Of a DNA stretch of 64,000 nt, positions 37,633 through 47,833 are shown piece after piece. Numbering within the stretch: position 1 is the first letter of the stretch; each line of letters starts with the position of its first letter. The stretch covers positions 1 through 64,000 of the forward strand of contig NZ_RZRU01000002.1 in the NCBI RefSeq assembly GCF_003997495.1. Direction: 5' to 3'. The notes beneath the pieces are model-generated. The model did no database searches. It was not told the origin of the DNA and was given only the letters and a program-made list of their open reading frames with translations. Origin of the DNA: Mesorhizobium sp. M7A.F.Ca.US.008.03.1.1. Lineage in GTDB: Bacteria > Pseudomonadota > Alphaproteobacteria > Rhizobiales > Rhizobiaceae. A program made the position numbers and the translations under genes.

Positions 37633-39561
37633 TCAGAATGCCTGCCCGATGCCGGCATAGATGCCGAAATGCGGGTCACCTGGATCGCGGTTGAGCGGCA
37701 CGGCGGCATCGATGCGCAGCGGCCCGAACGGCGTAACATAGCGCAGGCCGACGCCGGCGCCGACCTTGACATCGGAGAAATCGGGAACCGATTTGGTCGA
37801 CACGGTGCCGGCATCGACGAACGGCACGATGCCGATCGTGTCGGTGATGGCGATGCGCATCTCGACCGAGGTTTCGAAGAAGGACAGGCCGCCGATCGGC
37901 TGGCCGGTGAAATCCTTCGGACCGATGCCCTGATAGGCATAGCCGCGCACCGAACCGCCGCCGCCGGAATAGAAGCGCCGGTCGGCCGGCACGTGTTCGA
38001 GGCTGATGCCGACGATCGAACCGATGGCGACACGCTCGGCCAGCACGAACTTCGAAGCCGAATCCAGCGACTGATAGGCCGACCCTTCGCCCTTCAGCTT
38101 CAGGAACGCCGCACCGCTCAGAATGTCGTAGCTGGGCTCGGCATAGGCCAGCACCCGGAAGCCGCTTGTAGGGTTCAGCCGGTTGTCCCGGTTGTCGTAG
38201 ACATATTGCAGCGGAATACTGGCGATCAGGTATTTGTGCTTGCCGAAAGCATCGTGGATGCGGGAATAGTCGAGCGCCACCTCGGCGGAAACCGTCTGCT
38301 TCTTGGTCAGTTCGTAGGACAGGCCGGTGCTGCCCTTGACTGAGAAATGGTCATAGGCATCAGGATGTTCGAGCACCGTTTTGACGCTGGCGAAGAACTT
38401 CGATGCCGGCCCGACCACGCCGGGTTTCTCGAACATGATGCCGGCATTGTAGTTGAGCTCGCCGAGATCGTTGCTGCCGATGCCGCTGATCTTGCCCTCG
38501 ATGCGCAGCTTCTCGGCCCGGCCGAACAAATTGCGGTGGCCCCAATAGCCCTCAAGGCCCAGTCCCTCGGTGTTGGAGAAGGTGCCGCCGACGCCGAAAT
38601 AGCGTGGCTTGCGCTCGCTGACCTGGACGCCGATCGGGATGTTGCCGTCGGCATCGAGCGTGTCGGCTTCCTTGAACGTCACGCTGTTGAAGACCTCGAG
38701 CGCCAGCAGCCGGTCGCGCGCGTCATCGATCTCTTGCGGCGAGTATTGCCGGCCGCGCTTGAGGCCGGTCATGTATTCGGTGAAATCGCGGTCGACCTTT
38801 TCGGTGCCTTCCACCGTGGTGTCACCATAGCCGGCGACCGGCCCGGCAGCGACCGTCAGCGTCACGTCGAGCGTCGAAGTAGCGTGGTCGGCGACGATCT
38901 GCCGGGCCGTTATCTTGGCCAGCGGCCTGCCCTCTTGCTTGAGCGCCCGCACGATCAGCGCCTCGGCCTTGAGCACGGCGCCGGATCCGGCGTCGCCGCC
39001 TGATATCAGGCCATAATCGGCGCTCATCAGGCCCGCCGCGTCGCCTTGCAGCCTGATATTGCCCAAGGTGAATTTCGGCCCGGTAGCAATGTCGATGGCC
39101 ACGGGGACCGGCTGCGGACCCTTGAATTCGGCATCCGGCGGCAAATCGTCGAGCGGCTTGCCGTCGATGGTGACGTTGACGACGCCTTCGTAGCGGGCAT
39201 CGGCATAGAGCGCGGCGACAAGCTGTTCGCGGTCGCTGCGCGCCTTGGCCATCAGCCCGAGCGAGCCTGAAACCGGACGCTCCTCGTCACTCTTCAGCGC
39301 CGAGGCATTTTCGAGCTTTTTGACCAAATCCTTGTCGGCGTCGGGGGCGTTGATGGTCACCGCGTAGCGCAGAGGATCGACGATATCGGCATCCTCGTCG
39401 CTGGACGATCCCCACAGCTTGATGCCGAAAAGCTCGAAAGCGGCCGACGGGCGCGATTCGGCGACGAGCACGGTCGAGCACATCATGGCCAGCAGCAGGG
39501 CGCGCGGAAGCGCACGCCCTGGCGCGCGACCTCCTGACATCTGCTCTTCATGCGCCGGCAT
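37633..39561 (-). CDS. tamA: Outer-membrane assembly factor TamA
   Basis: A 642-residue Omp85-family outer-membrane protein. A signal sequence (LPRALLLAMMCSTVLVAES) precedes POTRA-type domains over about residues 60-330 and a C-terminal 16-strand barrel beginning near residue 340. The barrel holds the lid-lock type motif GGGGSVRGYAYQGIGP near residue 537, and the protein ends in F. A start 7 codons in is equally possible. It is the first gene of the tamA-tamB pair and is divergent from the alpha-2-macroglobulin gene. Confidence 0.9.
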   Translation of the reverse strand: MPAHEEQMSGGRAPGRALPRALLLAMMCSTVLVAESRPSAAFELFGIKLWGSSSDEDADIVDPLRYAVTINAPDADKDLVKKLENASALKSDEERPVSGSLGLMAKARSDREQLVAALYADARYEGVVNVTIDGKPLDDLPPDAEFKGPQPVPVAIDIATGPKFTLGNIRLQGDAAGLMSADYGLISGGDAGSGAVLKAEALIVRALKQEGRPLAKITARQIVADHATSTLDVTLTVAAGPVAGYGDTTVEGTEKVDRDFTEYMTGLKRGRQYSPQEIDDARDRLLALEVFNSVTFKEADTLDADGNIPIGVQVSERKPRYFGVGGTFSNTEGLGLEGYWGHRNLFGRAEKLRIEGKISGIGSNDLGELNYNAGIMFEKPGVVGPASKFFASVKTVLEHPDAYDHFSVKGSTGLSYELTKKQTVSAEVALDYSRIHDAFGKHKYLIASIPLQYVYDNRDNRLNPTSGFRVLAYAEPSYDILSGAAFLKLKGEGSAYQSLDSASKFVLAERVAIGSIVGISLEHVPADRRFYSGGGGSVRGYAYQGIGPKDFTGQPIGGLSFFETSVEMRIAITDTIGIVPFVDAGTVSTKSVPDFSDVKVGAGVGLRYVTPFGPLRIDAAVPLNRDPGDPHFGIYAGIGQAF

Positions 39562-39833
39562 TAAGACAACCTAGATTACAAAACTAAAATTGGAATGAAG
39601 TTCTGAAGCGCTCGTAAAGGGGCCACAATCCAATTGTCTGAAATAGGGCGGGCTTGGAATTCACACCTTTTGCGTCGCCGCAAGAATGCGTGATCCCCTG
39701 TCCTATGGAGGTACTACCGGTCATCGGCCGGAAAGGAAACCGTTGGCAGGCGGAACCCTGCCGCGTCCTTGTGTTGACAAGCCTGACTGAAGCTTGATCA
39801 TGCCCGGACGTCAGCTGTGTCTGGAGGGGTGTT

Positions 39834-42800
39834 ATGGCAATGCGCGCGGCTCGTGGTCTTTCGATTCTGATTCTCCTGTTTTTTGCCTGGGCCAATGTCC
39901 TGGCCTGGAGCAGCGTCGCGCAAGCGGCCGAGGCCCGGCGAATCGCGACAACTGACAATTCCGATTATTTCGGCTTTGATCTCAGGTCCGACCAGAATGT
40001 GACAATCGACCAGTGCAAGACGACTTGCCTGGGAGACCCGGCCTGCCGCGCCTTCACCTACAACAAAAAAGCCAAATGGTGCTTCCTCAAATCCGACTAC
40101 AACCAGTTGAAAACCTTCAACGGCGCGGTCGCGGGCAAGGTCGTCAACATCGATGGCGATCCTGATATCGGCGCGCCGCCGGAACTCGCCTTCTTCCCCA
40201 ACTGGATGTCCGATCAGGCCCAGCAATACCGCAACAAGCTGCTCGGCCCGGCCTATGACAGGCCGACCGAAGGCATGGCTGCCTTGCTGAACGCCGCCGA
40301 ACAGGCCGTACTGACCGGCGACCACCGCTCGGCCATGCTGAAATACGAGGCCGCGGTCTCGGTGCTGCCCGATGACGGCCAGCTCTGGCTCAACCTGGCG
40401 CGTGAAACGCTGGCCGTGCAGCCCGCCGCCAGCACGTCCGAAGCTTCCACTTTGCCGACGAACGGCACTTCGGCCGCATTCAACGCCTATAAATTACTGC
40501 GCACCACCAAGACGCGCGCGGAAGTGCTGGCGCTGCTCGGCAACGGCCTCGACAAGCGAGATCTCTACCGGCCGGCGCTGCAGGCCTATGAGGCCAGCCT
40601 TGCCCTGAATCCTTCGCCGGCGGTCCAGGCCGACTATGCCGATCTGAAGGCGCGCAAGGGTTTCCGCGTTATCGACCACACCATCGACGCCGACACCAGC
40701 GCGCCGCGCATCTGCGCGCAATTCTCCGAGGATCTGGTCAAGACCGGCGTCGACTACGCGCAATTCGTCACCGTCGACAATGCACCGCCCAAGGGCGTCG
40801 AGGCCAAGGACAAGCAGATCTGCGTCGAAGGGCTGGAGCACGGCCAGCATTACGACGTCACCTTCCGCGCCGGCCTGCCGGCGGCAATCGGCGAAGTGAC
40901 CGCGGCACCCGTGGTGCTGTCGATCTATGTGCAGGACCGCGCACCGTCCGCCCGCTTCACCGGTGACAGCTTCGTGCTGCCGGCCGGAGCGCGCCGTGGC
41001 ATTCCGGTCGTTACCGTCAACATGAACGCCGCCGAGATGAAGCTCTACCGCATCGGCGATCGTTCGCTGGCCCAGCTTCTGTCGGGCTACCAGTTCCTGC
41101 ACCAGCTCGACGGCTATGATATTTCCAACATTTCCGAGCAGATGGGCGCGCCGGTCTGGCAAGGCCAGCTCGACATCGCCAATGATCTCAACAAGGAGGT
41201 CACCACTTCCTTCCCGGTCGACGAGGCGGTGCCGCAGCGCAAGCCCGGCGTCTACGTGCTGACCGCCCAGGCCGTCAACGACAAGAGCGACGACTACAAT
41301 TCGATGGCCACGCAATGGTTCGTCGTCTCCGACATCGGCCTGTCGACCTATACCGGCCAGGACGGGTTGAATGTCTTTGCCCGTTCGCTGGGCAGCGCCA
41401 AGCCGATCGCCGGCGCCGAACTGACGCTGGTTGCCAGGAACAATGAGGTTCTCGGCACGGCGACGTCGGATGCCGACGGCCATGCCGTCTTCAACCCCGG
41501 CCTGACGCGCGGCGACGGCGGCATGGTGCCGGCCGTGCTGATGGCCAAGCAGGGCGACAATGACTTCGTCTTCCTCGACATGGGCCGGGCCGGCTTCGAC
41601 CTGTCCGACCGCGGCGTCACCGGGCGCGCGGCGCCTGGTGCGCTCGACGTCTATGCCTGGACCGAACGCGGCATCTACCGCGCCGGCGAGGATGTTCATG
41701 TCGCGGCACTTGCTCGCGACGGCGCCGCCAAGGCGGTCGAGAACCTGCCATTGACCTTCATCTTCTCGCGCCCCGACGGCGTCGAGGACCGCCGCATCGT
41801 CAGCGACGGCGCCTCCGCCGGCGGCCATGCCGTCGACCTGCCGCTCGCACCCAACGCCATGCGCGGCACCTGGTCGGTGTCGATCTACACCGATCCCAAG
41901 CAGCCGGCGGTGGCCAGCCAGATGTTCCTGGTCGAGGATTTCGTACCGGATCGCATCGAATTCGACATGAAGGCCGACAAGCAGGAGATCGCCCAGGGCG
42001 AAACCGCCAACATCGACATTGACGGCCGCTTCCTCTATGGCGCGCCGGCGGCGGGCTTGGCGCTGGAAGGCGAGCTGACGCTGTCGACGTCGCGCGACTG
42101 GGACCGTTTCCAGGGCTTTTCCTTCGGCCTCGCCGACGAGCAGTCGGCCGAACCCACGGTCACCCCCCTCGCCGATCTGCCGGTGGTCGGCGATGACGGC
42201 AAGGTGACCTTCCCGGTCTCCGTCGACCAACTGCCCTCGACCACCAAGCTGGTCGACGCCAAGGTGACCGTCAGGATGCGCGAAACCGGTGGCCGCGCCA
42301 TCGAGCGTTCGCTCAACATCGGCATCCGCCCGCAGGGCCACATGATCGGCATCCGTCCGGATTTCGCCGACAATGAAGTGCCGCAGGGCGGCACCGCCAA
42401 GTTCAGCCTGATCGCCGTCGATCCCGACGGCAAGCGGGAGGCGCTGAAAGGCGCGCAATGGACCCTGGTCAAGGTCGAACGCAATTACCAGTGGTACCGC
42501 TCCAACAATTCCTGGAACTACGAGCCGGTCACCTTCACCAAGTCGATCGCCAACGGCCAGGTCGACCTCAACGCCGACGGCGACGCAACGGTCTCCGTGC
42601 CTGTCGACTGGGGCCAGTACCGCCTCGAGGTCGAGACATCGGATCCCGAGGGACCGGCGACCAGCTACGAGTTCGATGCCGGTTGGTATGTCTCCTCGAC
42701 CACCACAGAAACGCCTGACGGTCTCGAGATCGCCCTCGACAAGGACAATTATGCCGCCGGCGAAGTGGCCAAGCTGAAAGTCTCGCCGCACTTTGCCGGC

Positions 42801-45332
42801 GAACTTCTCATCAACATCGGTTCCGACAAGCTGTTGAAGACCGTCACGGCGTTCGTGCCAGCCGGCGGCAGCACCGTCGACATTCCGGTCGGCGACGACT
42901 GGGGCGCCGGCGCCTATGTCACGGCCACTCTGTTTAGGCCGGGCGATGCGCAGGAATCACGTATGCCGGCGCGCGCCATCGGCGTGAAATGGCTGAAGGT
43001 CGATCCGGGCTCGAAGAAGCTCGCCATCACCCTGACGCCGCCGGACAAGACGATGCCGCGCCAACAGCTGTCGATCCCGGTTTCGGTCGCCGGCGTGCAG
43101 CCGGGCAGCAACGCCTATGTCATGGTTGCCGCCGTCGATGTCGGCATCCTCAACCTGACCAACTACAAGGCGCCGGATCCGGAGAACTGGTTCTTCGGCC
43201 AGCGCATGCTGGGCATGGAAATCCGCGACATCTACGGTCGCCTGATCGACGGCTCGCTTGGCAACACCGGCAAGCTCAGGACGGGTGGCGACGGCGCCAA
43301 CATGCAGGCGCAAGGCAGTCCGCCCACCGAAAAGCTGGTCGCCTTCTTCTCCGGCATCGTCGAACTCGATGCCGACGGCAAGGCGCGGGTCGACTTCGAC
43401 ATCCCGCAATTCAACGGCACCGTGCGCGTCATGGCTGTCGCCTGGACCAAGGATGCGGTCGGCCATGCCCAGTCCGATGTCATCGTGCGCGATCCCGTGG
43501 TGATCACCGCCGGCCTGCCGCGCTTCCTGGCTCCTGGTGACGCCGCCGTCATGCGCCTCGATGTCGCCGACACCGACGGCCCCGCCGGCGACTATGCGCT
43601 GTCGATCGAAACGACGGGCGACCTGTCGACCGGCGACAAGCCCCTGCCCCAGAAGCTGACGCTCGCCCAGGGCAAGCGCCAGACGCTGACTGTCCCGCTG
43701 ATCGCTCAGACGGCCGGCAATGCCTCGCTCACCATCAAGCTCGCCCATGCCGACGGCACCAAGGTCGAGCAGACGCTCTATGTGCCGGTGCGCCCGGCGC
43801 AATTGCCGGTCACCACCCGCCTGGTGGTCGACCTCAAGGGCAATGGCGGCGCACTGCGCGTCGACAAGGAACTGCTGGCGGCAAGCCTGCTCGATGGCGC
43901 TTCCGTAAGCGTCGGTGTTTCGCAGGCCGCCGCCTTCGACGTACCGTCGCTGCTGATGACGCTCGACCGCTACCCCTATGGTTGCGCCGAGCAGACCACC
44001 AGCCGCGCCATGCCGCTTCTCTACGTCAACGAGTTGGCATCCGGCATCGGCATGGCCAGCGATCCTGACATCCATGGCCGCATCCAGGACGCCATCTACA
44101 AGGTTCTGAGCTATCAGGCCTCGGCCGGCAGCTTCGGCCTGTGGGGTCCGGGCTCCGGCGATCTGTGGCTCGATGCCTATGTCACCGACTTCCTGACCAG
44201 GGCGCGCGAGCAGAAATACGACGTGCCGAGCCTGGCCATGAACCAGGCGCTGAGCAATTTGCAGAACTCGCTCGGCTACGACCAAAGCGTACAGGACCGT
44301 GGCAGCGAGATCGCCTACGCCCTCTACGTTTTGGCCCGCAACAAGAAGGCCTCGATCGGCGACCTGCGCTACTACGCGGACACCCAGCTCGAAGCTTTCT
44401 CGAGCCCGATGGCCGTTGCCCAGTTGGCGGCGAGCCTGGCACTCTACGGCGATACGCCGCGTGCGGAATCGACGTTCAAGACCGCCCTGCAACTCGCCAA
44501 GTCGACCACCGACTATGACTACTACCGCTCCGACTACGGCTCGCGGCTGCGTGACGGCGCGGCAATGCTGGCGCTGGCGGCGGAATCCAAGCCGGTGCCG
44601 ACGATCGTGCCGGAGCTGATCAAGCTGGTGACCAGGGAACGCGCCGAAGCCCGCTGGACCAGCACCCAGGACGAATCCTGGATGCTGCTGGCGGCACGCG
44701 CGCTGAAGGAAGGCAATGATACGATCACGCTGACGGTCAATGGCACTCCGCATTCCGGCGGCTATTCCAACCAGGTCGACGGTTCTGACCTGGTCGACAG
44801 CCCGCTGACCATAGCCAACACCGGCAAGACCCCGCTGCAGGCCGTCGTCACCACGGTGGCGTCGCCGGTCCAGCCCTTGCCGGCCGGCGGCGACGGCTTC
44901 ACCATCAGCCGCACCTACTACAAGCTCGACGGCACCGAAGCCAATGTCACCGAGGCGACGCAGAACGAACGCTATGTCGTCGTGCTCAAGGTCAACGAGC
45001 AGAACACATGGCCGTCGCGCCTGCTGGTCACCGACCTGTTGCCGGCCGGCTTCGAGATCGACAATCCCGGCCTGGTCTCCAGCGCCCAGTTGACGAACTT
45101 CTCGTGGCTGGCGCAGACCGATGCGGCCCATCTCGAATTCCGCGACGACCGTTTCGTCGCGGCATTCAACCCGGCCGACGGCGACCACGACCACAATTTG
45201 ACACTCGCCTATGTCGTGCGCGCGGTGACGCCCGGCACCTACGCGCACCCGGCGGCAACGGTGGAGGACATGTACCGGCCGCAATATTCGGCCCGCACCG
45301 CCACCGGCATGATGGAGATCAAGGCGCCGTAA
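39834..45332 (+). CDS. Alpha-2-macroglobulin family protein with N-terminal PAN domain
   Basis: A 1832-residue exported protein. A signal peptide (about residues 1-35) is followed by a Cys-rich PAN/Apple module (QCKTTCLGDPACRAFTYN, CFLKSDYNQ), a helical repeat-like segment, then the macroglobulin MG domains and a thioester domain. The thioester motif C1384-A-E-Q1387 is intact in YPYGCAEQTT, so it can trap proteases covalently. No lipobox is seen, so it may be free in the periplasm. GGAGGGG precedes the ATG. The next gene is pbpC, the partner seen in many Gram-negative bacteria, suggesting joint guarding of the cell wall. Confidence 0.92.
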   Translation: MAMRAARGLSILILLFFAWANVLAWSSVAQAAEARRIATTDNSDYFGFDLRSDQNVTIDQCKTTCLGDPACRAFTYNKKAKWCFLKSDYNQLKTFNGAVAGKVVNIDGDPDIGAPPELAFFPNWMSDQAQQYRNKLLGPAYDRPTEGMAALLNAAEQAVLTGDHRSAMLKYEAAVSVLPDDGQLWLNLARETLAVQPAASTSEASTLPTNGTSAAFNAYKLLRTTKTRAEVLALLGNGLDKRDLYRPALQAYEASLALNPSPAVQADYADLKARKGFRVIDHTIDADTSAPRICAQFSEDLVKTGVDYAQFVTVDNAPPKGVEAKDKQICVEGLEHGQHYDVTFRAGLPAAIGEVTAAPVVLSIYVQDRAPSARFTGDSFVLPAGARRGIPVVTVNMNAAEMKLYRIGDRSLAQLLSGYQFLHQLDGYDISNISEQMGAPVWQGQLDIANDLNKEVTTSFPVDEAVPQRKPGVYVLTAQAVNDKSDDYNSMATQWFVVSDIGLSTYTGQDGLNVFARSLGSAKPIAGAELTLVARNNEVLGTATSDADGHAVFNPGLTRGDGGMVPAVLMAKQGDNDFVFLDMGRAGFDLSDRGVTGRAAPGALDVYAWTERGIYRAGEDVHVAALARDGAAKAVENLPLTFIFSRPDGVEDRRIVSDGASAGGHAVDLPLAPNAMRGTWSVSIYTDPKQPAVASQMFLVEDFVPDRIEFDMKADKQEIAQGETANIDIDGRFLYGAPAAGLALEGELTLSTSRDWDRFQGFSFGLADEQSAEPTVTPLADLPVVGDDGKVTFPVSVDQLPSTTKLVDAKVTVRMRETGGRAIERSLNIGIRPQGHMIGIRPDFADNEVPQGGTAKFSLIAVDPDGKREALKGAQWTLVKVERNYQWYRSNNSWNYEPVTFTKSIANGQVDLNADGDATVSVPVDWGQYRLEVETSDPEGPATSYEFDAGWYVSSTTTETPDGLEIALDKDNYAAGEVAKLKVSPHFAGELLINIGSDKLLKTVTAFVPAGGSTVDIPVGDDWGAGAYVTATLFRPGDAQESRMPARAIGVKWLKVDPGSKKLAITLTPPDKTMPRQQLSIPVSVAGVQPGSNAYVMVAAVDVGILNLTNYKAPDPENWFFGQRMLGMEIRDIYGRLIDGSLGNTGKLRTGGDGANMQAQGSPPTEKLVAFFSGIVELDADGKARVDFDIPQFNGTVRVMAVAWTKDAVGHAQSDVIVRDPVVITAGLPRFLAPGDAAVMRLDVADTDGPAGDYALSIETTGDLSTGDKPLPQKLTLAQGKRQTLTVPLIAQTAGNASLTIKLAHADGTKVEQTLYVPVRPAQLPVTTRLVVDLKGNGGALRVDKELLAASLLDGASVSVGVSQAAAFDVPSLLMTLDRYPYGCAEQTTSRAMPLLYVNELASGIGMASDPDIHGRIQDAIYKVLSYQASAGSFGLWGPGSGDLWLDAYVTDFLTRAREQKYDVPSLAMNQALSNLQNSLGYDQSVQDRGSEIAYALYVLARNKKASIGDLRYYADTQLEAFSSPMAVAQLAASLALYGDTPRAESTFKTALQLAKSTTDYDYYRSDYGSRLRDGAAMLALAAESKPVPTIVPELIKLVTRERAEARWTSTQDESWMLLAARALKEGNDTITLTVNGTPHSGGYSNQVDGSDLVDSPLTIANTGKTPLQAVVTTVASPVQPLPAGGDGFTISRTYYKLDGTEANVTEATQNERYVVVLKVNEQNTWPSRLLVTDLLPAGFEIDNPGLVSSAQLTNFSWLAQTDAAHLEFRDDRFVAAFNPADGDHDHNLTLAYVVRAVTPGTYAHPAATVEDMYRPQYSARTATGMMEIKAP

Positions 45333-45374
45333 GGCGCTGATGGTGACGATCATGAACAAGACGATGGCGCTTAC

Positions 45375-45510
45375 GACAGCCCCCTTCTCCCCGTCACTAT
45401 ACGGGGAGGTGAGGCGTGGTCCGCGCAGCGAACGAAAAACCAATTGCTTGGCTTTTCGAACGACGAACGCCCGAAGGGCCGTCGTGGCGGCAGCCGGATG
45501 AGGGGCAGCG
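45375..45510. repeat. Composite palindromic intergenic element before pbpC
   Basis: The stretch has a perfect 8-bp stem CTCCCCGT/ACGGGGAG at 45387-45408, then a longer imperfect stem around 45434-45458 (CGAAAAACCAA versus TTGGCTTTTCG) and GCCCGAAGGGC. Dispersed elements of this look are common between genes in Rhizobiales. It could fold in the transcript between the macroglobulin gene and pbpC. Confidence 0.55.
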
Positions 45511-45512
45511 CC

Positions 45513-47603
45513 ATGCTCTCCAAAAAATTCCTGCGCCGGACAGCCATCACGGGCGTCTCTCTCGCTGGCGTTGCGGTGATCTCCGCAGCCGCCCTCTGGC
45601 AACTCGACCGCGCCTTCCCGCCTCCGCTTCCGGCCGAACTCACGGTCTCCACCGAAGTTCAGGACCGCGACGGCCAGTTGTTGCGTGCCTTCGCCACGCC
45701 GGACGGCTACTGGCGGCTGGAGACCCGTCTCGACCAGGTCGACAAGCAGTTCGTCGACATGCTGGTCACCTACGAAGACAAACGTTTCTGGGACCATGAG
45801 GGTGTCGACGTGCTGGCGCTGGCGCGCGCCGCCGGCCAGTTCGCCACATCAGGCCACATCGTCTCCGGCGGCTCGACCCTGTCGATGCAGCTCGCCCGGC
45901 TGATCGAACCGCGCGAGAGCCGCAGCCTCGGCTCCAAGATCAAGCAGATGCTGCGCGCCATACAGATCGAACGGCGGCTGTCCAAACGCGAAATCCTCGA
46001 ACGCTACCTGACGCTGGCGCCCTATGGCGGCAATCTGGAAGGCGTGCGCGCCGCCTCGCTCGCCTATTTCGGCAAGGAACCGAAGCGGCTCACCGTTTCC
46101 GAATCCGCCCTTCTCGTCGCTCTGCCGCAACTGCCGGAAAAGCGCCGGCCGGATCGCAACCTGAAGATCGCCCACGCTGCCCGCGACCGGGTGCTGACCC
46201 GCATGGTCTCCTCCGGCCTGCTCGGCGAGCGCGAGGCCGCACGTGCCGCCCTCGATGATGTGGCGGGCCTGCGCCGCACGCTGCCGGCGCTCGCCGCGCA
46301 CGCCGCCTATGCGATGCTGCCCAAGGCCGTCCCCGGTCAGCCCTTGCAACTGACGATCCGCAAGAGCGTCCAGGAAGGGCTGGAACAGGTGGCGAGGGAC
46401 GCTGCCACCAAGCTTGGGCCCCGCCTGTCGGTCGCCATGGTGCTGGCCGACTCCCGCACCGGCGACATTCTTGGTGAAGTCGGCTCGGCCAATTTCTTTG
46501 ACGCCAGCCGCTCCGGCTGGATCGACATGACCAGGATCGTCCGCTCGCCCGGCTCGACGCTGAAGCCGTTCATCTACGGTCTTGCCTTCGAACAGGGACT
46601 GGTGGCGCAAGAAACGCTGATCGACGACAGCCCCGTCGATTTCTCCGGCTACCGGCCGAAGAATTTCGACATGGGCTATCAGGGCGATGTCAGCATCCGG
46701 CAAGCGCTGCAACTGTCGCTCAACGTGCCGGCAATCCGTGTGCTCGACGCGGTCGGACCAACGCGGCTGATGGCGCGCTTCCGCCAGGCAGGGGTAAATC
46801 CCATACTGCCGGTCAACGAAGCGCCGGGCCTGGCCATCGGCCTTGGCGGTGTCGGCGTGACGCTGCGCGACCTCGTCCAGCTCTACACAGGGCTCGCCAA
46901 TGGCGGCAAGACGCACACGCTGCATGACGGCACCGAGCCGGCCAATGCCGAGCGCGCCAGCGCCACCATCCTCGACGGTCAGGCCAACTGGCAGATCATC
47001 GACATACTGTCGGGCGTCAAGCCGCCCGAGGGTGCCTTACAGCGCGGCATCGCCTACAAGACCGGCACCTCCTATGGCTACCGCGACGCGTGGTCGGTCG
47101 GCTTCGACGGTCGCTATGTGCTGGGTGTCTGGGTCGGCCGCCCCGACGCCGGCGCGGTGCCGGGTCTGTCCGGCTATGTCTCGGCCGCTCCCATCCTGTT
47201 CGAGGGTTTTGTCCGCTCGGGCCTGGCCACCGTCCCATTGCCGGGCAAGCCGCCCGGCGTGTTCAGCCCCAGGCGCGAGGACCTGCCGGTAACGCTCGCC
47301 CGCTTTGGCGCCGGGTCGGACGGCCTGGTGCAGGCGACGGTGACCGAACCCGCGCCGACCATCATCTTCCCGCCCGACGGCGCCCGGGTCGATCTCGGCA
47401 CCAATTCGGTCGACGCCTCGCCGCTGGTGCTGAAGCTGCAAGGCGGCCGCGCGCCCTTCCGCTGGCTGGCCAACGGCAAGCCGCTGGTCGGCATCGATCG
47501 TCGCCGCACCGCGACCTGGCAACCTGACGGCGCCGGCTATTCGACGCTGACCGTGATCGACGCCGCTGGGCGTGCGGCGAGTGTGAAGGTGTTCGTCGAA
47601 TAG
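45513..47603 (+). CDS. pbpC: Penicillin-binding protein 1C
   Basis: A 696-residue bifunctional peptidoglycan synthase. After one membrane anchor ([20 protein letters not shown]) comes the GT51 glycosyltransferase with [12 protein letters not shown] and [12 protein letters not shown]. The transpeptidase domain has SPGSTLKP (active-site Ser), and KTGTS in [17 protein letters not shown]-terminal BiPBP_C-type domain ([16 protein letters not shown]) completes the family architecture. The ATG at 45513 follows AGGGG; upstream in-frame starts would translate the palindromic element. It is 180 bp after the alpha-2-macroglobulin gene. Confidence 0.92.
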   Translation: MLSKKFLRRTAITGVSLAGVAVISAAALWQLDRAFPPPLPAELTVSTEVQDRDGQLLRAFATPDGYWRLETRLDQVDKQFVDMLVTYEDKRFWDHEGVDVLALARAAGQFATSGHIVSGGSTLSMQLARLIEPRESRSLGSKIKQMLRAIQIERRLSKREILERYLTLAPYGGNLEGVRAASLAYFGKEPKRLTVSESALLVALPQLPEKRRPDRNLKIAHAARDRVLTRMVSSGLLGEREAARAALDDVAGLRRTLPALAAHAAYAMLPKAVPGQPLQLTIRKSVQEGLEQVARDAATKLGPRLSVAMVLADSRTGDILGEVGSANFFDASRSGWIDMTRIVRSPGSTLKPFIYGLAFEQGLVAQETLIDDSPVDFSGYRPKNFDMGYQGDVSIRQALQLSLNVPAIRVLDAVGPTRLMARFRQAGVNPILPVNEAPGLAIGLGGVGVTLRDLVQLYTGLANGGKTHTLHDGTEPANAERASATILDGQANWQIIDILSGVKPPEGALQRGIAYKTGTSYGYRDAWSVGFDGRYVLGVWVGRPDAGAVPGLSGYVSAAPILFEGFVRSGLATVPLPGKPPGVFSPRREDLPVTLARFGAGSDGLVQATVTEPAPTIIFPPDGARVDLGTNSVDASPLVLKLQGGRAPFRWLANGKPLVGIDRRRTATWQPDGAGYSTLTVIDAAGRAASVKVFVE

Positions 47604-47678
47604 ATCGCTGCAAACGATTCATAGGCTTAGCTTTCCAAGGCCAGAGAATAGCAGGACACTTGCCCATGCCGGTTCCAA

Positions 47679-47833
47679 GGCGCCCCCCTCTGGCCTGCCG
47701 GGCATCTCCCCCTCAAGGGGGGAGATTGGGAGCATTGGCGTCCTGCTCCACCATCGACAATTGGCGAAAGCGGCAAGGACATCCGATCTCCCCCCTTGAG
47801 GGGGAGATGGCCGGCAGGCCAGAGGGGGGCGCC
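47679..47833. repeat. 155-bp inverted-repeat element with 49-bp arms
   Basis: Arms at 47679-47727 and 47785-47833 are inverted copies of each other with one internal mismatch plus one at the tip. Each arm contains its own smaller palindrome (ATCTCCCCCT...AGGGGGAGAT). The 57-bp centre is unrelated. There is no transposase or visible target duplication, so it resembles a MITE-like or RIME-like element. Its right arm enters the reading frame of the dipeptidase gene. Confidence 0.8.

Noticed and set aside
39562..39833. A small gene in the tamA / alpha-2-macroglobulin intergenic region
   Set aside because: The open frames there are short and Arg/Thr-rich with no ribosome site; the divergent gene layout fits back-to-back promoters instead.
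45444..45512. A 23-codon N-terminal extension of pbpC
   Set aside because: It would be translated from the palindromic element; the ATG at 45513 has a ribosome site and a normal anchor follows.
42957..45797. A 946-codon open frame on the minus strand opposite the alpha-2-macroglobulin gene (and a 765-codon one at 40494-42791)
   Set aside because: They mirror the codon positions of a clearly conserved plus-strand gene. Their translations are low-complexity, rich in Arg, Gly, Ala, Asp and His, with no domain. High GC makes long antisense frames common.
47679..47833. CRISPR-like or insertion-sequence element
   Set aside because: There are just two inverted arms with one spacer, no direct repeat array, no cas genes and no transposase.
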